Below are positions 1-5,501 of a stretch of DNA of 6,277 nucleotides, one piece after another (the stretch's first letter is position 1; every line of letters starts with the position of its first letter). The stretch lies in NCBI GenBank assembly GCA_022565195.1, contig JADFJZ010000093.1, positions 1 through 6,277 of the forward strand, written 5' to 3'. The notes below the pieces were generated by a model. It did not search any database. It had not been told where the DNA came from and saw only the letters and a program-made list of their open reading frames with translations. Made by a program: the position numbers and the translations under genes. This DNA is from Planctomycetota bacterium. GTDB taxonomy: Bacteria > Planctomycetota > Phycisphaerae > UBA1845 > CAIVHJ01.

Positions 1-36
1 GACCAGCAACCAAAAGACCATGGCGGCGTACAACAT
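1..36 (-). CDS. Possible N-terminus of a divergent membrane or exported protein (partial)
   Basis: Read on the minus strand from an ATG at 36-34, the visible peptide is MLYAAMVFWLLV, hydrophobic enough to be the start of a signal peptide or first membrane helix. A GGAG sits six bases upstream of this ATG, which is good SD spacing. The frame is open back to a stop at 123-121, with an alternative TTG start at 63-61. Only twelve codons are visible, so no family can be named. The alternative is that the plus-strand frame open from base 2 to the TAG at 125-127 is the tail of an upstream gene, but its translation looks less protein-like. This is an inference from very little sequence. Confidence 0.3.
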   Translation of the reverse strand, partial: MLYAAMVFWLLV

Positions 37-182
37 GGCGTGCTCCGCGGGAGGCTCCCGCAACCTGTCTGAAACATCTCGATCGACGATTGGAATATCG
101 GAAAACGCACCGGATGGGGATCAATAGAACTAAGGCCAACGGAGCGTTGGATTTATAGTGTCGTTTGGGCGGATAATCCCGC

Positions 183-188
183 TATAAT
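183..188 (+). promoter_or_regulatory. Candidate -10 box (TATAAT) for the ABC permease gene
   Basis: An exact sigma-70 consensus -10 hexamer lies 62 bases before the GTG start of the permease. It predicts a transcription start near 195 and a leader of about 55 bases. No good -35 hexamer lies 16-18 bases upstream (the bases there read roughly GTCGTT), and there is no TG extension. Either the promoter relies on an activator or the match is fortuitous. The bases between 37 and 182 show no other gene. Confidence 0.45.
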
Positions 189-234
189 GGAACTTTGGCG
201 GGGTGACCGCTTGGGGCCGTCATTATCCTGCTAA

Positions 235-242
235 GAGTGAGG
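235..242 (+). promoter_or_regulatory. Ribosome binding site for the ABC permease
   Basis: GAGTGAGG ends seven bases before the GTG at 250-252. It supports that GTG as the start, although no ATG is available nearby. Confidence 0.6.
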
Positions 243-249
243 TCGTTTC

Positions 250-1545
250 GTGAATCTGTTCCTCATCGAGACCATCCGCCTGGGGGTTCGCAACCTCCGG
301 CTGCACATGCTGCGGTCCCTGCTGACCGTGCTGGGCATCATCTTCGGCGTGGCTGCCGTCATTTGCATGTTGTCGATCAGCGAGGGCGCCTCGGCGGACG
401 AAATGAGGCTGATCGAGCTGATGGGCACGAAGAACATCATCGTGCAATCGGTTCGCCCCCAGCAAGCCGCTCAAGTGGCGGAGGGCCAGAACACGGCCAT
501 GCTGGAATTCGGCATCAAGCGCCGCGATATGAAGATCATCCAGAAGACGATTCCGCACTTGGTCGATGTCATTCCGTTGCGTGAAGTCGCCTACGAAGTC
601 ACGTATCACGACAAGAAATTCGCAGCCATGGTGATCGGCACGTCGAACACGCTGTTCGACAACGTCAATCTCGAGATTCAGCCCGGCGGCCGGGCGCTCA
701 CGGAGCAGGATCTCAAAGCGCGTGCCAAGGTCTGCGTCATCGGAGACGACATCGCCAAGGCTCTGTTCCCGCTGCTGGATCCGATCGGCGAGTCGCTGTT
801 TGCTCAGAATCCGGGCACGGGGGGAATTCCGTATCGTGTCATCGGCGTGATCAGCCCGGTCAAGACTGCCGGCGCCCCGGCCCGCGGCACGCAGGAGCGC
901 AATTTCAATCGAGAGATTTACATACCGCTGACGACCGCCGACGATCGCTACGGCGATATGATCCTCAAGCGTGCCAGCGGCACGCGCGAGTTTCTAAAAG
1001 TGGAATTGAGCGGCTTGTTTGTCGTCGTCGATAAAGTCGAAAATGTGCTGATGATCTCGGAGATGGTCGCACGGGTCTTTGAAAAGACGCACGACAAACA
1101 GGATTACGACATCCGCGTTCCCCTCGCCAATCTGGAGCAGGCCGAGCGCAAGAAGCGGAACCAGCAACTCGTTCTCGGCATCATCGCCGCCGTGTCCTTG
1201 CTGGTCGGCGGGATCGGCATTATGAACATCATGCTCGCCAGCGTTACTGAGCGAACCCGCGAGATCGGCATTCGCCGAGCCCTGGGTGCCAAGCAGCGCC
1301 ACATCGCCATGCAGTTCCTGGTCGAGACCGTCGTGCTGTCCACACTGGGCGGCATCGTCGGCGTGCTGTTGGGCTGCGCCGGTGCCGTGATCATCACACG
1401 GCTGGTCGACTGGGAGACCATCGTCCGTCTGTGGACCGTGGTGATCAGCTTTGGCCTGTCCGTGCTCATTGGCATATTCTTCGGAATGTACCCGGCGATC
1501 CGCGCCTCGAAGCTGGACCCGATCGAAGCGCTTCGATATGAGTAG
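250..1545 (+). CDS. ABC transporter permease, MacB/FtsX family
   Basis: This is the membrane subunit of an ABC transporter of the MacB/LolC type, which couples cytoplasmic ATP hydrolysis to movements of a periplasmic domain and so exports or extracts substrates at the outer face of the inner membrane. The 431 residues show the family layout: a short N-terminal cytoplasmic stretch, a first membrane helix at about 23-42 (LLTVLGIIFGVAAVI), a large periplasmic MacB core domain at about 44-300, then three helices at about 307-330, 356-382 and 393-415. The diagnostic FtsX block is at 318-346 (GGIGIMNIMLA, then TEREIG-like TERTREIG and RRALGA), and the protein ends with PAIRASKLDPIEALRYE, typical of the family. 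The start is a GTG with a good ribosome binding site. Length is normal for a stand-alone permease, with no fused ATPase. No ATP-binding subunit or MacA-like adaptor lies in the window, so the partner must be encoded elsewhere, possibly upstream. The substrate cannot be told from the sequence. Confidence 0.93.
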   Translation: MNLFLIETIRLGVRNLRLHMLRSLLTVLGIIFGVAAVICMLSISEGASADEMRLIELMGTKNIIVQSVRPQQAAQVAEGQNTAMLEFGIKRRDMKIIQKTIPHLVDVIPLREVAYEVTYHDKKFAAMVIGTSNTLFDNVNLEIQPGGRALTEQDLKARAKVCVIGDDIAKALFPLLDPIGESLFAQNPGTGGIPYRVIGVISPVKTAGAPARGTQERNFNREIYIPLTTADDRYGDMILKRASGTREFLKVELSGLFVVVDKVENVLMISEMVARVFEKTHDKQDYDIRVPLANLEQAERKKRNQQLVLGIIAAVSLLVGGIGIMNIMLASVTERTREIGIRRALGAKQRHIAMQFLVETVVLSTLGGIVGVLLGCAGAVIITRLVDWETIVRLWTVVISFGLSVLIGIFFGMYPAIRASKLDPIEALRYE

Positions 1546-1596
1546 TCCCGGAATGGTGAGAGCATCGGAGTGCTCGGCATGGGACCGCGTGTTCGA

Positions 1597-1617
1597 CCCT
1601 GATTTCGCGGAATCGGG
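1597..1617 (+). terminator. Stem-loop downstream of the ABC permease, possible weak terminator
   Basis: CCC (1597-1599) plus GATTT (1601-1605) can pair with GAATC (1610-1614) plus GGG (1615-1617), with T1600 bulged and one G-T pair. It lies about 50 bases after the permease stop, where a terminator would be expected, but no T-run follows. A smaller hairpin, GAGCA/TGCTC, is at 1560-1575. Neither is a canonical intrinsic terminator. Confidence 0.25.
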
Positions 1618-1678
1618 ATCTCGTGCGGCTGTATTATCGGAAATGCAAGCCAAGTCGCTTCAGAATGCTCTAATTGTA

Positions 1679-1692
1679 CTTGCATCTTGCAA
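1679..1692 (+). repeat. Tandem CTTGCAT/CTTGCAA heptamers overlapping the -35
   Basis: Two adjacent heptamers differ only in the last base. An exact inverted copy, ATGCAAG, lies 30 bases upstream at 1643-1649. The arrangement resembles a set of binding half-sites around a promoter, but no known regulator motif is recognised. Confidence 0.35.
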
Positions 1693-1707
1693 AATCCGTG
1701 CTATATT
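1680..1707 (+). promoter_or_regulatory. Candidate promoter for the sigma-factor gene
   Basis: TTGCAT (1680-1685) and TATATT (1702-1707) are separated by 16 bases, in the most AT-rich patch between the two genes. If used, transcription would start near 1714 and give a leader of about 270 bases before the sigma-factor ATG. The -35 is embedded in a tandem CTTGCAT/CTTGCAA repeat (1679-1692), which could bind a regulator. Confidence 0.45.
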
Positions 1708-1886
1708 TGAAAGTGAATTAGTCTCATAGTTTCATCCACACATCCTCCCCCCGCGAAAACTAGACGAACGACGCAACACTCGTGAAGAGAGTCTTTTCGG
1801 TTGCGCGGTGTCGGGATGAGAATGTGTATGAAGCGTCACGCTTTCCGTAACCAATTGGGTTGCAGAAACTTGAGCACAAGAGGAGA

Positions 1887-1909
1887 GCGCTTGCCAAGGA
1901 GGCGAGTGC
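1887..1909 (+). promoter_or_regulatory. Hairpin with a Shine-Dalgarno sequence in its loop and 3' arm
   Basis: GCGCTTGCC (1887-1895) pairs with GGCGAGTGC (1901-1909) over nine positions, two of them G-T, around the loop AAGGA. The loop and the first two bases of the 3' arm spell AAGGAGG (1896-1902), a near-perfect SD sequence. It is too far (over 80 bases) from the sigma-factor ATG to serve it, but lies eleven bases before a mini-ORF ATG at 1914. Confidence 0.4.
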
Positions 1910-1913
1910 AATA

Positions 1914-1940
1914 ATGCTGTGTCCAGCGGACATCCCATAA
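1914..1940 (+). CDS. Possible leader mini-ORF upstream of the sigma factor
   Basis: An ATG eleven bases after AAGGAGG opens an eight-codon frame, MLCPADIP, ending in TAA at 1938-1940 and followed directly by TAG. The stop falls within the CATCCC/GGGATG hairpin (1931-1948), so a ribosome here would melt that hairpin and the TGTCC/GGACA one. Such an arrangement could couple translation to downstream structure. No codon run suggests a specific amino-acid signal. Frames this short are common by chance. Confidence 0.2.
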   Translation: MLCPADIP

Positions 1941-1973
1941 TAGGGATGAGCTGCCATTTAGCCCTTGGAGGCT

Positions 1974-1979
1974 GAGGAG
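1974..1979 (+). promoter_or_regulatory. Ribosome binding site that fixes the sigma-factor start
   Basis: GAGGAG ends six bases before the ATG at 1986. This supports 1986 over the longer frame that could begin at TTG 1965, which has no SD sequence at proper distance and would place GAGGAG inside the coding region. Confidence 0.7.
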
Positions 1980-1985
1980 AACGGC

Positions 1986-2970
1986 ATGGTGTCAACGGGC
2001 ACGACGAAGGAGGCAAGTCGTCCGGGGGATCGGTTCATCCCCTCCGTGCGGCTGCCGCGGAAGAGGTTCCTGGATTCGCTCGATCGGGCAGACCTGAAGT
2101 TGTTCGATAAGCACCTGCACGAGCCGGCCGAATATGTTTACTCTCCCAAGTTCAAGTTGGCCCGAACCGAGCGCGAATTTTTCGGCAAGACCGCAGCTGC
2201 GGCTGCACTCAAGAAGTGCTCCAAGGCCGACTTGACCACGCCGGACAGCGACAAGATGGGCTCCGCCGGGCCTTCCCATAGCGCCGAAACCGAACGATTC
2301 CTCTTTGACCGTTATAACTACGCACGCTATCGAATCTACAACATCCTCCAGGCACACGCCGACCGTGTTTTCCCGGTCAAGGCGTCGCGCGACTTTCTGG
2401 TGTGGGCCCGCCGCGCTCACCAATTGCGCAGCGAGATCATCCAAACGAACATGCCTCTGGTCATGTCCATGACCAAACGATCGCGGCTGGCCGGGCTGGA
2501 TTACAACGACATGATCAGCGAGGGCAATCTCGCCCTGATCCGCAGCGTGGAGAAGTTTGACACGGCACGCGGCTTCAAGTTCAGCACCTATTCCTGCCGG
2601 GCGATTCTCAAGAGCTTCTCGCGACTGGCGATGCGAACGGGTCGGTATCGCGGGATGTTCCCCGTCGAACTGACCACGGAACTGGAGAAGAGCGATTACA
2701 TCGAGCGCAAGCGGATCGCGGCGGAAGAGGATTTCGTGGACGATTTGAAACGCATCCTGACCGCCAATCTGGCCCATCTCAATGAGGTCGAGAATACGGT
2801 CATCCGGGAGCGTTTTGCATTGGACACCATCCGACGACGAGCCCAACCTCAAGACGCTGGAGCAGGTCGGCCGGATCATCGGCGTGACCAAGGAGCGCGT
2901 CCGGCAGATTCAAAACAAAGCCCTGAAGAAGATCAAAGTGGCCCTCGAAGACGACGTGGTCGCCGCCTGA
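1986..2970 (+). CDS. RNA polymerase sigma factor, sigma-70 family, with an apparent frameshift in region 4
   Basis: This gene encodes a primary-like sigma-70 factor that directs RNA polymerase to promoters. From ATG 1986, residues 1-145 form an unrecognised N-terminal part. Residues 147-212 match region 2: NMPLVMSM, then LDYNDMISEGNLALIRSVEKF and GFKFSTYS for promoter melting. The stretch 252-280 begins region 4.1 (ANLAHLNEVENTVIRERFALD). The frame then fails: after D280 (2823-2825) the expected sequence continues in the next frame as SDDEPNLKTLEQVG and the region 4.2 helix-turn-helix IIGVTKERVRQIQNKAL, ending at TGA 2968-2970. Removing one base in about 2823-2833 restores a 327-residue protein. 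Unshifted, the frame runs to 3104 through arginine-rich, non-sigma sequence and past the terminator. Cause may be a sequencing error, a real mutation or, less likely, programmed +1 shifting. The factor has no recognisable anti-sigma partner next to it. Similar sigmas are, as far as I recall, common in planctomycetes. Confidence 0.85.
2823..2833 (+). other. Frameshift point in the sigma-factor gene
   Basis: Upstream of here the conserved region 4.1 reads in the frame of ATG 1986. From about 2830 onward (TCC GAC GAC GAG) the conserved region 4.2 reads one base further along. The bases between include CACC and ATCC, where a single C, A or T could be extra. No stop codon, obvious slippery codon pair or nearby SD-like stimulator of programmed +1 shifting is evident. 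Confidence 0.75.
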
Positions 2971-2996
2971 GGCGAACGCTTACCACAACATCCCAG

Positions 2997-3031
2997 GCCC
3001 GCAGTCGCCCCTGGACGGCTGTGGGCTTTTT
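2997..3031 (+). terminator. Intrinsic terminator of the sigma-factor gene
   Basis: GCCCGCAGTCG (2997-3007) pairs with CGGCTGTGGGC (3016-3026) over eleven positions, two of them G-T, around an eight-base loop. Five T residues follow directly (3027-3031). It starts 26 bases after the frame-corrected stop, the usual spacing. It therefore also supports 2970 as the true gene end. Confidence 0.85.
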
Positions 3032-3108
3032 GGATTTCAACTTCATGGTTGGCAGAGCGTTAGGACCTCTGCGCGGGCCTCGGCGGACCTCGGGCCGGGT
3101 GTAAAGAC

Positions 3109-3136
3109 TTGCCCGGACACTCGGATCGGCCATACT
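3109..3136 (+). promoter_or_regulatory. Candidate promoter for the beta-propeller lipoprotein gene
   Basis: TTGCCC (3109-3114) and CATACT (3131-3136) are 16 bases apart, each matching four of six consensus bases. The pair lies downstream of the sigma-factor terminator, so a promoter is needed between there and the lipoprotein start. The predicted transcript would begin near 3143, just before the leader hairpin. Confidence 0.35.
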
Positions 3137-3147
3137 TAGGGAGGCAG

Positions 3148-3168
3148 GAGGAGCGAGTGGGTCTCCTC
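3148..3168 (+). promoter_or_regulatory. Leader hairpin masking an upstream Shine-Dalgarno sequence
   Basis: GAGGAG (3148-3153) can pair fully with CTCCTC (3163-3168) around a nine-base loop. The 5' arm is part of AGGAGGAG (3146-3153), which would otherwise serve as the SD sequence of a mini-ORF starting at 3157. Confidence 0.35.
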
Positions 3169-3195
3169 TCGAAGTTCGGCGACACAGGCATTTAG
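3157..3195 (+). CDS. Possible leader mini-ORF upstream of the lipoprotein
   Basis: A GTG five bases after AGGAGG opens a twelve-codon frame, MGLLSKFGDTGI, with its TAG at 3193-3195. This stop directly precedes the lipoprotein's own GAGGAG (3197-3202), so a ribosome ending here would sit on that site and could couple the two. It could equally be chance in a purine-rich leader. Confidence 0.22.
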   Translation: MGLLSKFGDTGI

Positions 3196-3196
3196 T

Positions 3197-3202
3197 GAGG
3201 AG
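3197..3202 (+). promoter_or_regulatory. Ribosome binding site of the lipoprotein gene
   Basis: GAGGAG ends eight bases before the ATG at 3211. It also argues against the out-of-frame ATG at 3204, which is too close. Confidence 0.65.
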
Positions 3203-3210
3203 AATGCGTC

Positions 3211-5349
3211 ATGTGCAGGCAAGGCAGGATGGTATGGATCGGCGCGGTGCTTTTGGCGCTGTTGGCCGGATGCGGCAATCTCGGTTGGATCGATCTGACC
3301 TTTCAACCCAACGCGGACCGCAATGATAGCGGTGAGGCCAACCTCAGGCGCATCAACTCCGCCGAAGGCTGGATCGAGTTTTTCCGAGATCAAATCAACG
3401 CCCGCCGGGAACAGCCTTACGGCCGAGATGGGGATTTTCTCATTCTGGAAACGGATCTTTTTCTGGGCGGTGCGCCCGCGCCCGTGGGCCAGGCAGCGCC
3501 GGCTGCTGACGGAGGCGCCTCGTTGGACGATTCGGGAGTGGGTGGTCCCGGATTCTCGACCACCAATGTTCAGGAGATCGGCGTCGATGAGGCGGATGTC
3601 GTCAAGACCGACGGGCAGTACATCTACATGCTGGTGGGCTCCGAGCTGCGCATCATCCAGGCCTATCCCGCGAGCGAATTGCAGGAACTCGCCTCCGTTC
3701 CGCTGGACGGCTCAAGCTGGTCAAATTCCCAACTGTACCTCAATGCCGATCGCGTCATCGCAATCACTCAGCCGCAACAGGTCTACCTCGATGATCCAAT
3801 AATCCTCCTGGGCGACGGCGCTGTGGATGACGGCCGGGAGGACGAACCGCGCGCCATACAATCGCCCGTGGAGCTAATCGAAGAGTACGGTCTGTATTAT
3901 GAGCATCAAAAGACCAATGTCGCGGTGATCGACGTTTCGGACGCCGCGATGCCGGTGATCGAAGCGCAATGGACGCTCGACGGCTATTATGTGGACAGCC
4001 GTATGATCGACGGCGTGCTGCACGTGGTGCTCAATCAATCGCCGTACATCCCATTCGATCTGGAGCCCGCGACGATCACGACCGACAACATCGAGAAGTT
4101 CATTCCCGCCTACGGCGTTTCGTTCGCGGACGGTTCGCAGGACTCGGGCACGCTGGTGTCGTGGGGTGATTTCTATCGCCCCGCCGATCCCGACGGCTAT
4201 AACATCACATCCGTGGTTTCGATTGACACCACCAACCCGAGAGCGGAATTCGGATCGGTCGCCATTATGGCGGATCCGGGCACGGTCTATGCCTCGACCA
4301 CCGCGCTGTACCTCACCGACCCGAACTATGACTACTTCGGCGACTGGCGCGAGACGCTCGACATCCACAAGTTCGCCCTGACCAAAGGCGGCGCCGTGTA
4401 TTCCGCCAGCGGTTCGGTTGAGGGCCGGCTGGTGAATCAGTTTGCGCTCGGGGAGTATCAGGACCACCTTCGCGTCGCGACCACCACCGGCTGGCCTTGG
4501 GCGTGGGACGCACAGACATCAACCAACAACGTGTTCGTGCTGGCGACCGACGGCGACACACTGAAGACCGTCGGTTCCATCACGGGCCTGGCGCCGGGCG
4601 AGCAAATCTACTCCGCCCGCTTCCTGGGCGAACGGGGCTTCATGGTCACTTTCCGGCAGATCGATCCGCTCTTCGCGCTCGACTTGTCGAACCCCGCAGA
4701 TCCGAAAGTCGCCGGCGAACTCAAGATCACCGGCTTCTCAGAGTACATTCATCCCCTGGACGAAGATCATTTGTTGACCCTGGGCCGGGCGGGCACCGAC
4801 GAGGGCTTCATCGAGGGCTTGCAACTTTCGATCTTCGACGTCAGCGACCTGAGTAACCCGCAACTCGTGACCACGAAGCAAATCGGCGGTCCGGGCACCT
4901 CTTCCGAAGCGGAATACAATCACAAAGCCATAACGTTCTATCCGCAGGAGAACCTTCTGGCCCTGCCGGTGCAGATCTACGGCGATTCCTGGGAGTATGA
5001 GACTTCGGCCGTGCAGGTTTATCATGTGACTCCGGAGGACGGCATCACGCTTCGCGGCCAGATCTCGACCGAACCCGATCCGGCTGCGGAGTATCCCAGC
5101 TACTGGGGCTGGTCGCGCGGCCTGTTCATCGACGACATGGTCTACGCAGTCACGGAAATCAACGTGCAAGCTGCCTCACTCAACAGCCCCGGCGATGTCA
5201 CTCAGAGCATCGAGATCGAAGGCTCCCCGAACTTGTCCAACGGAGGATTCGACGACATCATCATCCTGCCGGCGGGCGAGGATGGCGCGGGACCGTCGAC
5301 CGGTGGCTCGGCCGGCGAGACCGACGCCAACGAGGGAATCGAGATCTGA
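3211..5349 (+). CDS. Secreted lipoprotein with a beta-propeller domain (Beta_propel, PF09826-like)
   Basis: The 712-residue product is an exported lipoprotein of unknown function in the family described as secreted proteins with a beta-propeller domain distantly related to WD-40 repeats. Residues 1-20 form a lipoprotein signal peptide with the lipobox LAGC at 18-21. Cys21 would be lipidated, and Gly22 gives no inner-membrane retention signal by the E. coli rule. The mature part has no further cysteine. A linker rich in Ala, Gly and Asp (about 86-114) leads to the family entry motif NVQEIGVDEADVVKTDG at 119-135. The most conserved block is at 458-525: GLAPGEQIYSARF, then FRQIDPLFALDLSNP, GELKITGFSEYIHP and DEDHLLTLG. 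After it come LSIFDVSDLSNP (539-550) and a YNHKAI segment (569-574). Repeated short blade motifs such as VAVIDVSD (237-244) and SIFDVSD (540-546) fit a propeller. The tail from about 688 is acidic and glycine-rich. A propeller outside the cell usually binds proteins or polysaccharides, but no catalytic residues are visible. The gene stands alone between its own promoter region and a repeat. Confidence 0.88.
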   Translation: MCRQGRMVWIGAVLLALLAGCGNLGWIDLTFQPNADRNDSGEANLRRINSAEGWIEFFRDQINARREQPYGRDGDFLILETDLFLGGAPAPVGQAAPAADGGASLDDSGVGGPGFSTTNVQEIGVDEADVVKTDGQYIYMLVGSELRIIQAYPASELQELASVPLDGSSWSNSQLYLNADRVIAITQPQQVYLDDPIILLGDGAVDDGREDEPRAIQSPVELIEEYGLYYEHQKTNVAVIDVSDAAMPVIEAQWTLDGYYVDSRMIDGVLHVVLNQSPYIPFDLEPATITTDNIEKFIPAYGVSFADGSQDSGTLVSWGDFYRPADPDGYNITSVVSIDTTNPRAEFGSVAIMADPGTVYASTTALYLTDPNYDYFGDWRETLDIHKFALTKGGAVYSASGSVEGRLVNQFALGEYQDHLRVATTTGWPWAWDAQTSTNNVFVLATDGDTLKTVGSITGLAPGEQIYSARFLGERGFMVTFRQIDPLFALDLSNPADPKVAGELKITGFSEYIHPLDEDHLLTLGRAGTDEGFIEGLQLSIFDVSDLSNPQLVTTKQIGGPGTSSEAEYNHKAITFYPQENLLALPVQIYGDSWEYETSAVQVYHVTPEDGITLRGQISTEPDPAAEYPSYWGWSRGLFIDDMVYAVTEINVQAASLNSPGDVTQSIEIEGSPNLSNGGFDDIIILPAGEDGAGPSTGGSAGETDANEGIEI

Positions 5350-5354
5350 TACCA

Positions 5355-5410
5355 CTGCTAAACGACGAAGTCAAATCTAAAAACCCACCCGTTGGCTTGC
5401 CGTTTAGCAG
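5355..5410. repeat. Ten-base perfect inverted repeat after the lipoprotein gene
   Basis: CTGCTAAACG (5355-5364) and CGTTTAGCAG (5401-5410) are exact inverted copies 36 bases apart, starting six bases after the lipoprotein stop. As RNA this is a stem with a large loop and no T-run behind it, so it is not a standard terminator. It might protect the 3' end of the message, or be a small repeat family or element end. Confidence 0.6.
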
Positions 5411-5411
5411 C

Positions 5412-5421
5412 CTTGGCCAAG
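5412..5421. repeat. Perfect 10-base palindrome CTTGGCCAAG
   Basis: It begins one base after the right arm of the inverted repeat at 5401-5410. It may be part of the same element, a protein-binding site, or extend the 3' structure of the lipoprotein transcript. Confidence 0.5.
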
Positions 5422-5489
5422 CGGATCGGTCTGTGAGTGCGATGCACGGAGCGGCAGACGATTTGTCAGGCACGACACGCCCTTGCGAA

Positions 5490-5500
5490 TGTTGACAACA
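5490..5500. promoter_or_regulatory. Operator-like dyad TGTTGACAACA upstream of the MFS promoter
   Basis: TGTTG and CAACA are perfect inverted arms around a single A. It ends one base before the candidate -35. A related half-site, CTGTTGT (5536-5542), the inverse of ACAACAG at 5495-5501, falls near the predicted transcription start. A repressor site for an efflux gene is plausible, but no regulator gene is visible. Confidence 0.4.
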
Positions 5501-5501
5501 G

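Larger units (their letters stand above)
1738..1985 (+). promoter_or_regulatory. Hairpin-rich untranslated leader of the sigma-factor gene
   Basis: This stretch has no convincing gene but a high density of short inverted repeats. CGCAAC/GTTGCG (1772-1777 with 1800-1805) encloses ACTC/GAGT (1778-1781 with 1789-1792). GAAGCG/CGCTTT pairs around a three-base loop (1830-1844). CCAATTGG is palindromic (1851-1858). A nine-pair stem is at 1887-1909. TGTCC/GGACA (1920-1932) and CATCCC/GGGATG (1931-1948) overlap and so exclude each other. It could be a structured regulatory leader that controls translation of the sigma factor. It matches no riboswitch class I can recognise, and pairing was judged by eye without energy calculation. 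Confidence 0.4.

Noticed and set aside
994..1653. Long minus-strand open frames opposite the permease, sigma and lipoprotein genes.
   Set aside because: They mirror the codon pattern of the real plus-strand genes, have histidine-, aspartate- and arginine-rich translations typical of antisense frames, and match no family.
1538..1729. A 63-codon frame starting with ATG inside the last codons of the permease (ATGAGTAG overlap).
   Set aside because: It has no SD sequence, its translation resembles no family, and its 3' part coincides with the AT-rich candidate promoter of the next gene. The overlap with the permease stop is probably chance.
1965..1985. TTG at 1965 as the sigma-factor start.
   Set aside because: It would put the strong GAGGAG site inside the gene, and ATG 1986 has ideal spacing from that site.
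1732..2016. Minus-strand frames across the sigma-factor leader, including one whose N-terminus (MSAGHSIIALASLASALLL) looks like a signal peptide.
   Set aside because: They overlap the leader hairpins and the sigma-factor start, have at most a weak SD sequence, and the rest of each translation is low-complexity and unlike a protein.
2992..3104. The arginine-rich tail of the unshifted sigma frame as a genuine C-terminal domain.
   Set aside because: It spans a strong terminator and promoter-like non-coding DNA, while the conserved region 4.2 is present in the next frame.
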